Shown: piece by piece, positions 7,730-18,052 of the stretch | Numbering within the stretch: position 1 is the first letter of the stretch | How the letters are laid out: every line of letters begins with the position of its first letter | From: Heterostelium multicystogenum | Taxonomy: Eukaryota > Evosea > Eumycetozoa > Acytosteliales > Acytosteliaceae | DNA: 18,950 nt | Reading direction: 5' to 3' | NCBI GenBank assembly: GCA_003667245.1 | Contig: RCNN01000409.1 | Span: 1 to 18,950, forward strand | The notes under the pieces: generated by a model | What the model was told of the DNA's origin: nothing | Databases searched by the model: none | The model's input: only the letters and a program-made list of their open reading frames with translations | Position numbers and translations under genes: made by a program

Positions 7730-10292
7730 TTATGGTTTAATGAATTTCCATTGTTGAGCAAGTTTGGTTTCAAGTTGATCACAAACGGTGAATGTTAATG
7801 TGTTTGTGGAGGAGAGTTCAAGACATCCAAGAGATGATGCATCCATGATAGTGTATATGGAAGTTGTACCAATTTGGTTTACAATCAAGTTGGGGAATGG
7901 ATCAGCACCTGCAAGAACAGTTGTGTTTTGTAGACCATTGGATCTAATTTGTAGATCATTTATACCAAGGATATAGTTTCTGTTGACTTTGAATTGTTGA
8001 TTGGCAGAGGTAGTAGCACAGGTAGAAGTTGATAATGAACCACTAGCACTTGGAGAAACTATACAAGTACTTGATGATTTTACTGATTGAATCAAAACTC
8101 CAGTCATCAAAGGATCAAAGAATCCAGACATTAAAAGGTAGTCCATATCCCACAATTGGGTTTGATCTGTTGCTGAGCATGTAACAACATTAATGTTTCC
8201 AAGATTATCTTTGAGACAAGTATTTGTTCCTGAAATTTGAAGTAGATGTAGAATGACACCATTACCTACATATGAAGGTACTAAAGTGTATTTAGTTGAT
8301 GTTGAATCAAATCGTTTGAGAATGACAGTGTTGGAAGTGGTTGTTGAAACAGTTTGGAAAGTTATTGGGTTGAAAAGAATTCCAGTAGAAGACAATACCC
8401 ATTTCTGGTAAATCATACCCCAATTGCAAATTTGCATTTGGAATGAACCTAGTCCACTTGATGGTTGAGTTATTCCCATACATGATAATGATTGTCTATT
8501 TTGAATGTTAACCATTGGTTGATTTGGAACAAGATCAATATCATGGAAGACAGCTGCTATTCCATTAATAACAGTCTTTGGACCAGCTCCCAAAATGAAA
8601 CCAGCAAGCATTTGACCTTCAACTGAAACATGTACCGGGGCTGGTACTCCGGTAGTACTTGGAATCTGTCCACTGGTTGTTCCATCAGCAAAGTTCAATT
8701 TAATTGCATCAATTGAATCACCAGCGAAAAAATCTACAGATATGATTGGACTTGAAACAACTACTGTTGTAGTATACATTCCGGCGACTGTTCCAATAGT
8801 GAAGTTGGCACCAGAAACATCAGTCATTACTATTTGAGTAATATAACTAAAATAGATCTTGTCAGTAGTCATGAATCCATATCCGAAAACAAGTTTAGCC
8901 AATCTATATTTCAAGGGGAATAGACTCAAAGCTTCATCTGGGAATGAAATGGAAGATACAGATCCAAAAATTTTGGATGTAGTTAACTGTGGAAGTGGGT
9001 CAATATCTGAACCATTTGGATTACTGGAAAGACTGAACATTGGCCATCTATTGGAGAATGATTTAAGTGCAACTTCTTGATATGTAAGAGCATCAATATA
9101 TTTTTGCCAGTCAGAGAGTGAACCAGTATAAGATGCTTGGAAATTAATAATATTATAAATTCTAATTGAATTATCAACATGAGATTTAAATGATTGAATC
9201 TTATCATCGAGCATTGTTTGGTAGAAATTTACAGTTTCTTGGGTGTAACCCAAAGATGGACCCAATAGAACACCATCTCTGAGGATAGAAAGATGGAAAT
9301 TAGCATATTGACAGTAAATTGGGAGCAACAAGTATTGATAGAGAGGATTTTTGAAAATTTCTTCTTGAGCAATCATTTCAGCGAGTACAGAAACAAAAAC
9401 TTCAGATTTATGTTGTTGAGAGACAGTGAGACTGGACATTGTTGGTGAATAAAATTCATTGATAAGTCTGTTTAAACCAGACAATGTTTCTTGAAGTTGA
9501 ATCATATCATCTTCTTGAAGTTTCTCACCAACAATCTTTTGTGTTTCTTGGATCATCTTATTCCACATTGCTTCTTGTTGATTGTTTTTGGTCAAGGCAC
9601 CCCCAACAGAAGATCCAATGGAAAGAAGGGATCCTAATGATGATACACCAGAACTGGCAAAGGCAGCTTTAGTTGCTTTGAAAATACTAAAAAGCTACTT
9701 CAGAAGCACCACCAGTTGGGACTGCAAGAACTGCGGACAGAACACCTAAGGCACCTGATGCAATATTAAGACCGAGTTGCACCTTGTTCATTACTTTTTC
9801 ACGATGAGTTTCTAGATCACCAAGAGTATCTGCAGAGTAGTCACCAGCAATAGAATATTGTTGAGCCTTAGAGTTTGTATTACAAGTATTCATTTTAAAT
9901 ACTTTAGTAGTTAAATCTACTTCAATGCACTTTGTTGTAGATAAAACCTTGATTTGAGGAAGGGCGGTAACAAATTTCTGGTTTGGATTGGTCTTGATAG
10001 TTGGATATCCGTTGTTACATTGGATAACAGCAAGAGTTCCATCATCAATATTTCCATCTAAACATCTACCAGTTACATCATTGATGTAATATTGGTATGT
10101 GGTAAAATCTTTTTTGGAAAACTTCTGCAATAAATTGGAAGAATCACAGGTAACAGCCTTCACATATCTATCTGATAAGTCACCAGAATCCTGAAGGCAC
10201 AGATCATAAGCTGGTAACATAATTTGTTCACCTGCTTTGATGTAAAGCGGAGATAGAACTAAAACTAATAAAAATAAATGAATATGTTTCAT
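7730..10292 (-). CDS. Secreted ricin-B-type lectin / Cry delta-endotoxin-like fusion protein, frame interrupted once
   Basis: Two abutting minus-strand frames (10292 to 9687, and an overlapping one ending at TAA 7730-7732) form one gene without introns. It starts with a signal peptide (KHIHLFLLVLVLSPLYIKA). A ricin-B-type beta-trefoil follows to about residue 150 (YDLCLQDSG, GRCLDGNID, TKCIEVDLT), then a Gly/Ala-rich hydrophobic helix. After the shift come helices resembling domain I of Cry endotoxins (LLPIYCQYANFHLSILRDGV is the clearest match), a beta-rich middle, and a Cys-containing C-terminal half with QKW, QLW and QQW turns, which are ricin-B-type repeats. The frame changes by one base at or near a run of five A (9689-9693, plus strand). 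Cry-type proteins are bacterial pore formers that bind target membranes, and here the lectin repeats would supply glycan binding. Target and activity are unknown. This is a lectin-domain resemblance only, with no ricin A-chain enzyme. Bacterial origin is inferred. Confidence 0.85.
9689..9693 (-). other. Frame break in the endotoxin-like gene
   Basis: Upstream of this five-base homopolymer the protein is open in one frame, ending shortly after. Downstream it is open in the neighbouring frame, without any intron signals between. Both sides are coherent parts of one protein, so this is either a one-base sequence error or a recent inactivating change. Confidence 0.75.
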
Positions 10293-11249
10293 TTTACTAT
10301 TGAAAAATTAAATTAGTTTAACTACTGGAAATGAAAGATGAATATTTATACATACCTTGTTTACAACAATGGATATCTTAATTGTTATTTATGTAATGAT
10401 GAAAAAAATGACTCGAATCCACTCCTATTTATACGTTTCTTGAGAAGGGATTTAAATAATCCACATTGTACAAGAAATAATCAGATGACCTTTTAGTGAT
10501 AGTTAACTCAGATATTTTAGAAAGGAATCAATAAAGTAGTAATACTATTGGATGAAATTTTATTTTGACTGGAGAAGTCGGTACTGGTTCATTTATAGAT
10601 TGATTTTGATTTGAATCAGTCTGGGTATCCGTTCTAAACTTTTATTTCCATATTCTTTTAACATATAACATTTTCCCATTTGTAATTTTGAGGGACCATT
10701 ATATGGACTTCTACCATCAAATTAATATAAAAAATATAAATCATTAATCTTTAAAGATTTTCGTTTCGAAACGACATTACCATGTAAATTTGTGGAACCT
10801 CGACACGGATTTATTTGAAAAAAAGTATCCAAAAAAGAACAAAAATGAAACAACATTTGCGGATACATGGGTATTGTGAACAAACAATATTTTTTGATCG
10901 TGAGGGATTTGAGGATAATTAATCACTTTGAAAATCGAAACGATATTAAAAATTAATATCTGGTCAAGTGGGGATTACTTCAAACCAGTTCTTTTAAAGC
11001 ATCCTATCAATACATCCTTAAAAATTACTTTGATAAGTCAAAATGAATTTGCAACAGATGTAGACCTCCTGTCTGTTTTAGTTTTCATTCTATCTTTACT
11101 CTATAACAGGAATTTGATTGAGATAGAAAAATCATATGCTGACTGTCACAAGTCCTTGCCACGCCGCTCAAATGATGACTAATGAAAAATTGTTTAGAAT
11201 TGTTTTATTACCACACTCATATTGATTTATACGACCAACAGAAGTTTGT
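10293..11249. other. Intergenic stretch with a possible coding relic
   Basis: It contains the promoter side of the endotoxin-like gene and the 3' end of eL43. Between about 10760 and 11182 there are open pieces with amino-acid-like composition in different frames. One (10928-11182) starts with TTG and contains LLSVLVFILSLLYNRNLIEI; an earlier piece contains HYHVNLWNLDTDLF. The word TTTCGAAACGACATT near 10765 is echoed by ATCGAAACGATATT near 10934. I recognise no family and do not call a gene. Confidence 0.45.
11204..11209 (-). terminator. AATAAA polyadenylation signal of eL43
   Basis: AATAAA on the minus strand lies about 40 bases beyond the stop codon at 11250-11252, a usual distance for a poly(A) signal. 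Confidence 0.6.
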
Positions 11250-11697
<448 letters not shown>

Positions 11698-12445
11698 TGT
11701 GATGAGTTGTGTGTATTGAGTTAAACCTGGACTAATCCAACGATTGGAAATCAAAGTCGTAGTAGCAGTGTGTGGAGAGTCAGCTGAGCGAGAGGCTCAT
11801 CGTGTGGGATAGTATTCTCCACGCTAGAATTGAATTTTTCAAAATTTAAATCGAAAAAATAATTATTTTCTATTTCATCAGAAGTTCGTTAAATGACATC
11901 TTTCAATTTTCAATTGATTTTATCCAAGTCTAACTGTCAAAAGGACTCTTACAAATTATTATTCAATATATGACTTGTGTTGTTAGTTGTTGGAGGTAAT
12001 AATTATAATTTTTAAAACACACTATACATATATATATATTTATGTGTGTGTGGTTAAGTTTAGTTTTAGTTTGTTGTTAAAATGGTTGTTGTGTGGTGAT
12101 GTAAATGATTAGATGTGGTTGGATAAGAATAGACCACTCACATGATTTGATTGGTATCAATCAAGTGTAATAATCAAAAGTTAGTAGTAACTTTAATAAT
12201 AGTGCAAAGTTAGCAAATAAAACAATACAATAAATAATATTTATAGTAATGTTTGATGTGGTGATGCTGCCTGTTGATAGCTACCTACCAACCTTATTAT
12301 CATTAAAGTACTAAATCTATATATATATATATATATATTTGTATTAATATATATAATACAACAACATACATATAATACATAAGAAGTAAGAGTAGAAGTT
12401 TAGTGAAAATCAAATTTATTGTATTGTAGATATATTTAATAAAGT
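11698..12445. other. Divergent promoter region between eL43 and the G-alpha relative
   Basis: The side near 11720-11830 is GC-richer than most spacer here and is probably the eL43 leader and promoter. It also holds TGTG-rich sequence near 12040-12090 and an (AT)n tract at 12318-12338. There is no open frame of note. It must drive both genes unless promoters lie elsewhere. Confidence 0.55.
12318..12338. repeat. (AT)n microsatellite
   Basis: Alternating TA tract about 110 bases before the start of the G-alpha relative. Confidence 0.85.
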
Positions 12446-14280
12446 ATGAATAATCGAAGCGGTAGTAATATTAGTATAGTGCTGGAGCCACCAGCAGCAG
12501 CGCCAAATGTGATAAATATAAATGGCGTCAATGGTAGCACAACAACTAGTAGCAACACCAACAGTGTAACATTTGATGCCCATGTCAATGATAGGTCTTA
12601 TGACGAGACATTGGTTGCCGATGACATGCAGATACAACTGATTCAGCTCCGTGATACCTTAATTGCAAGAGCGGATGCAGCTCGTATTCTATCAGATCAG
12701 AGATCAAGGCTATCAGTCTCCAATGCTTGTAAAGAGTAATTTGATGAGTGCTCCACGTTTGTGGCTTGCTGTTTATTTACATTTGAGCTATGATTCTGAT
12801 TTGTTTATGTTATCTTATCACCATTTAGTTTGTATAATTATATTATTAGTGTTGATGATCCCCTGACATGTGAAGCAGTCTCACAGACCAATCCCTACAA
12901 GAAAACGAGCGGAGGTTCAAAGTCGTCGGAGAGGATGCCAAAAGTGATGGAGGATATTATATCACGTGCTTCAAACGACATGGTTGCTTTTGGATTGGGA
13001 GAGTCAAGGCTAGACTCGGTGCTGAATAACATTAAGATACACTGCGGTGTCAACGACTATGATAGAATGAATTACAATAACCATATGATAGATATGGCAA
13101 TACAAATACTTAGATTACTGGCAACCCATATATTCCAACACTACGAGCCAAAACATAGATATCTCCCACCCGAAAAGCGAAACAATCTATTGAAGAGGCC
13201 AACATTTTCATTGAACAATAACAATATAAGTGAAAACAATCTCAGTAGTCTGAGTAGTAGCATTGAGACAGGTACAAGCGCCATATTAAAAGGCAGTAGG
13301 ATATCCGACCAGTTCAATTCTAAAAAGCAAGAAATACTTTCAAAGCTGGTCAAGATCAAGAAAGATCCATATCAACAGCGTCCACTACCTCCAATTCTAT
13401 TGGCTGAGCTAAAAGTGCTCTGGAGTGATCCAGCCATCCAAGCATTATATAAATTGAATCGTCCCAATTTTATAAAGCCACATCAAATTCTAATAGAGTA
13501 AATAGGATATTCATTTGGAATCGATATCCTTAGTACTAACGGAACACCTATTTATTTTTTTGGACTTTAAGTAAATATTCGATTATGGAAAGAGTATTTG
13601 GAAATGAATTGAAATTGTTGGAAGACAGTGAAATACTACAGATGGTGGAGTATCCAATCAATTTAATTCCAGAGTATAGTATTTTAGGTGATATCAAAAT
13701 AACAGATGTGTCCTCTATCAATGTACGCAAGATGGATCGATCATGGATGAAGATCTTTTCAGATGTAAAGGCATTCATTTGGTGTTGCTCATTAGCTACT
13801 TTCGATGAAATAGCGGTCAACCCAATTTTTATACGAACAAAATCAACAGCTTCTTTGGTATCTCCCCCGAAGTCAAAGCGACTTTCATCGACAGTATCTT
13901 CTTCATCGGTAACTTTTACATACTACAACAACGAGCAACCCACGCCAATGATCAACAGTCTACATCAGAGCATACAGATATTCCGTACACTTTCACCCCA
14001 AACCCATGCAACAGCAATAATATTCTTCACTGAAAAAGAAAGATTCATTGAGAAGATACAGGCTGGAGCAAAGTTTAAAACACACTTTCCAGAATATTCC
14101 GGTCCAGACAAAGACTTTGATATGATAGTGGAGTTTATAAAGAAACAATTCAATCCACCCAATGACAGCTACAATGCAACATTTCATATATCCAGCTTCG
14201 ATGGCAAAGAAGATTCCAAAGTCATCTCGACAGTCCTAATGAATATTGCAACCAAAGATTTTGTTGATATCCTGATATAG
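12446..14280 (+). CDS. Degenerate heterotrimeric G-protein alpha subunit relative, three exons
   Basis: Exons 12446-12735, 12850-13497 and 13572-14280 join in phase 2 twice (donors GTAATT, GTAAAT) and encode about 548 residues, longer than a usual 350-residue G-alpha. The first 135 residues are a low-complexity extension. Residues about 143-164 (AFGLGESRLDSVLNNIKIHC) align with the P-loop and following helix, but GESGKST has become GESRLDS, losing the Lys and Thr. In exon 3, INVRKMDRSWMKIFSDVKAF takes the place of switch II without the DVGGQ. AIIFFTEKERFIEKI replaces the NKxD region, followed by a typical FPEYSGPD. HISSFDGKED replaces the TCAT loop. The Arg-Thr of switch I is also not evident. 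A 40-residue Ser/Thr-rich insert lies at about 395-440. GTP binding and hydrolysis are therefore doubtful; a scaffold or decoy role is possible. No damaging stops occur. Confidence 0.85.
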
Positions 14281-14377
14281 CTGCAACCCTCTAAATAAAT
14301 TCAACTGTATTGATTTAGAAATAATTTAAAGGATATTTATTGGTTATTTTTTATTTTTTTTTGGTTTAACTTGTAAA

Positions 14378-15851
14378 CTACATTGCACGTTTCTTTGGTA
14401 GTGGGAAATCGTTTTTCTTGTGTATTGTTCTTTCTCTTTAAATCATTTTCATCATCTTGGTAGTCATCTTCCTCACCTGGTTTGATACCCTTTTTGTCTA
14501 AGTGCTTTGTAATGCTCTACCAATTTGTCCTCATCTTCTTCATCTTCGTCGAGTGATTCTTCTTCTTCATCATCATCGATGTCTTCGATATCATCATCTT
14601 CTTCTGGCTCTGAGGGTACATAATCATCATCATCTTCTTCATTATAGTTATTTAATGCTTGATAGATGCTGGTTTTTCTTGTTACTGTGGGCATGTCTTT
14701 TATCTGTATCTGAATCGTCATCATCTGAGTCCTCAGAGTAATCTTCGGATGCGTCTTGTTCAGAGTTGGTGGTCGATGTAGATGTAGTTGTAGTTGTAGT
14801 GGTTGTGGTGGTTGTAGTAGAATATACAGCCTCGTCATCATCTTCGTCATCATTCTCGTAACCTGTATCATCGTCATCATCATCGTCGTCATCATCCTCC
14901 TCTACGTTTCCATTTGGTTTTCCATTATGAACAGGGATTCTTAATCCGGAAGTATGACCATTCTGTTGATATGGCTCTTCTTCTTCCTCTTCTTCATCGT
15001 CATCCTCTTCATCTTCTTCATCTTCATCTTCTTGCTCGTCATCATCACTGGAATCATCAGACTGGTTACCATTAGTTTCTTCACCTTCATCAATCATATC
15101 ATCAAATTCACCATCGACTTCATCATCATCGTCATCCTCTATGTCTTCTTCTTCATCACCTGCATCTACATCTATTTCTTTTCCATGTCTAAACAAACGG
15201 AATTAGTATTAAATTCTTAGTGAATAAAAGTAGGTTGACGTACACATCGAAGCCATCGAGACCGACCAACGAAGTCAACATTGAAAATAAGCTCTTTGTG
15301 TAGTTTGGTAATAAAGTAACTGGACATCCAAATAAATCCAAATATTGCAAAGTTGTTATATTTGTCTAAGAGGTTCGCAAAATGAAAAGTCGTTAGTAGT
15401 GGTCCTCACACAAAAAAATTAAAAACCAGTGCACGATTTTTAGGATGTGAACTTACAAGTGGTTTCAAATCGTCGAATGTCTTTATTTGGTTACCGCTAA
15501 GACTTAACGATCCCAATTTAGCAAAATCACTTAAAACTGACAATCCACCAGATATTCTATTATCATTTAATTCAAGCTGTAATTTAAGAATACAACAGTA
15601 ACATTAATATCCAAAGATTCATTGCGTGCGTGCACACGTGGTGAGTTGTAATTTACTTTTTTAAGCTTAGGGAGTGTTGGAAGTGAGTCTATAGACTGCA
15701 AATTGCAGTTATTTAGTGAGAGAATCTCCAACTCTGTGAATTGCTTTAGATCAGACAGTTTCTGAATCCTTCCCTGATCCAATACCAGTGTTTTGAAGTC
15801 CTTTGGGTCACGATCACCGACTTTCTTTATGATTACTTCATCTGTTATCAT
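14378..15851 (-). CDS. ANP32-type leucine-rich repeat acidic nuclear protein, four exons, tail frame shifted
   Basis: Exons are 15851-15657, 15576-15457, 15365-15244 and 15188 onward. Introns are 80, 91 and 55 bases (donors GTAAAT, GTAAGT, GTACGT). Residues 1 to about 146 are leucine-rich repeats (LVLDQGRIQKLSDLKQFTEL, LELNDNRISGGLSVLSDFAK) capped by LDLFGCPVTLLPNYTKSLFS and LVGLDGFDV, the LRR cap typical of ANP32 histone chaperones. Exon 4 encodes a long Asp/Glu tail with a run of 12 Thr. ANP32 proteins act in the nucleus, binding histones and regulating phosphatases and transcription. As given, the exon 4 frame ends at 14648. The acidic tail continues in the next frame (YVPSEPEEDDDIEDIDDDEE), then another (KPGEEDDYQDDENDLKRK), then a basic end (DFPLPKKRAM, stop 14378-14380), with shifts at A5 runs 14673-14677, 14491-14495 and near 14412-14416. 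These look like length errors. Confidence 0.87.
14500..15180 (-). repeat. Low-complexity acidic-coding repeat tract
   Basis: GAT/GAA-rich codons (ATC/TTC on the plus strand) encode runs of Asp and Glu in the ANP32 tail, interrupted by a poly-Thr run at about 14770-14820. Plus-strand open frames over it are mirrors of the repeat and not genes. Confidence 0.8.
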
Positions 15852-18052
15852 TCTATTTCTGCTCTGTTCTGTTCTTTTTACTATTGATATATTCTAATGT
15901 ATTAACTTCTTTCTCCACTGTAACCTTTGCAGCACTGTTACTTCTTCAGGTTCTTCTATGACAGCTTTATTTTGTTAAAATTGTATTATCCTGTTAACAA
16001 TAATAAATAACAACAACCAATAATGCTGATAATATGTGACAAATACTATTGAATACTGAACTTTTTTATTATTAATTTTTTTTATTTTTATTTTCACCTT
16101 CTCTTTTTGTTTTTTTTTTTTTGGCTGATTTTCTTTTTTTATTAGGTGTGGGAATTATTAAAAAATGAAAAAAAAGTTAAAATAAATAAATCAACATTAA
16201 AATTGAATGTTAATATTAATAACAAACACTGTGTTAACAAAACTAACAATGATGATGTTGAATGTTGTTATGGTTATGCTTGCTCTCTCACTTTTGAATA
16301 CTATATTAGATTTGAATTGATATTAATGATAATAGTATATAAAGTGACTATGATAAATAATATAATAGTAATAATAATAATATTAATAATTTACATTATT
16401 CATTATATACTATTGATCGAAATGATTAATTATTGACATCTCAATATTGTTTATAGGATAAATTAATCACATTGTTGCAAAAGGATTAATTGCTTGTGGA
16501 GCAAAGCAGAGTTGTTGTCATAGATACACTATATCTATAAAGTACATAAATCTTATCTTAGATTATTTTAGTATTGTACTATCATTAATATTTAATATTA
16601 ATATAAGATATATTAAAAAATAATTTTTAATATTTTTTTTAAAAAATTTTTAACATTTTTAATTTTAATCTATATAACTATGAATATATAAATAAATAAA
16701 TAATTATAATGATATAATCTAAAACTATACAGCTGCAAAAAATAATTTATTACTGTTGTGTGTTTGTTCTGTTCTCAATGAAAAATTAAAAAAACTTTGA
16801 AAGTGAAAAAAATTTTAAACAACTAGAAAAAAAGTAATAAAAAGTTAACAAAAAAAGAAAAATGATTGTAATTCTAGTTAATTTTGGTTATCTTTGAATT
16901 TTGCAATAAATTGGATTGTAAATATGTTCATTTTCATGTTGTGCATCTCCAATCCAACCAACATCCATCCAGCTCACCAAAATCATATTGATCCAAATCC
17001 AAGTTGATATTCCACCATAATTTTATTCCAATCCTTTTACAGCAAGCTAATTTCAATTGGTTACTTTCCTTTTGTTGAATTTCTTGATGCTAACAGACAG
17101 AGACAGAACGGGTTGGAATTGAGAATTTCATTTGGATTCCATAGAGAGTGAAATGAGTGTCGCTGAATTCCAATATTTCCAGCAACAAATAATCCATAAT
17201 CATTATAATTACATTTATTTCTTTGGTCTTTTTTTCCAGATAATAATTATTATTAATATTTATCACAAGTTTTAATTTTTTTTTTCTTTAGAAGGATTCC
17301 ACTTGTTGTTGAGACTTCCATCCAAATCATTTCCATACTTTGATTTAATTTGTATGAAACACATTAATTTGGCAAGTAGTTTTTTTTGATATTTTTATTT
17401 TTGCTTTTGTTTTTTGTTTTATTATGTTTTTTAACACATGCAGTGTATTGGCTAACCCCATTTGTAACCATTAAAAAATTAATCCATCTTGTCAATTGTA
17501 AATTAATTGTACATTAATGTATTGAATAGTTGGGAGGTGACGCATTCACTCTTGCATGAATAACAAACTGAACTGACTTTTGTGATATTATCAAATACCC
17601 AAGACAAATATATTTATAAAAAAACAACAAACATAAATACTCTTTCAAGTCGCATTTTTGCTGAGTCATCTGCTTGCTTGTGTTTGAGCCCTAACGGTTT
17701 TTCTTACTTTTTGGGTTACCAGTAGAATCTTCTCACTTCACTTCACTTCACTTGTACATTCACCTCTAAACCTACACATAATTACATTACATTTATATTA
17801 TATATACATAATCTAATTTATTAAGCTAACAATAGATAAAAAGATAGATAATATTTAAAATAATAAATTAAAAAATCAAAATTATATGATTTTATTTATA
17901 ATTGTTGTCAAAGCAAAAAGTATTACTATACATTAAACTTCACTTAAAATATATATAGTTGTTCATTATTATTTAAATATAGATATTATAGATATATATG
18001 TTTGTATAGTTAGTTAGATTTTTAAGATAGTTGAATATAGTAAAGTTAAAGA
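15852..18052. other. 2.2 kb AT-rich gap without a supported gene
   Basis: No exon with convincing codon or domain evidence was seen. The plus-strand frame at 16146-16436 starts with GTG and is Ile/Asn low complexity. Poly-T runs lie at about 16070-16140 and 17275-17290. A dense set of TTCCA/TCCAA/TTGGA words covers about 16905-17335. A CACTT repeat lies at 17734-17752, and the last 300 bases are almost pure A/T before the UBE2J start. The ANP32 promoter lies at the left end and the UBE2J promoter at the right. A non-coding RNA cannot be excluded. Confidence 0.55.
17734..17752. repeat. CACTT pentanucleotide repeat
   Basis: Four consecutive CACTT units lie in spacer about 300 bases before the UBE2J-like gene. 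No function is suggested by the sequence. Confidence 0.85.

Noticed and set aside
12830..12849. Seven extra codons at the start of the second G-alpha-like frame
   Set aside because: They precede a good TTATTAG acceptor at 12849 and are better explained as intron.
14502..15220. Plus-strand frames rich in Leu, Phe, Ile and His
   Set aside because: They are the mirror of the Asp/Glu codon repeats in the ANP32 tail, which has clear family support on the minus strand.
16146..16436. 96-codon plus-strand open frame
   Set aside because: It starts with GTG, is Ile/Asn/Tyr low complexity and has no splice partners; typical of AT-rich spacer.
17028..17060. Possible dictyostelid Class I small RNA: CCAAT...ATTGG stem around CCTTTTACAGCAA
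   Set aside because: The known 11-base motif, as I recall it, is CCTTACAGCAA. Here two extra T break it, and no upstream promoter element or TATA box is in place.
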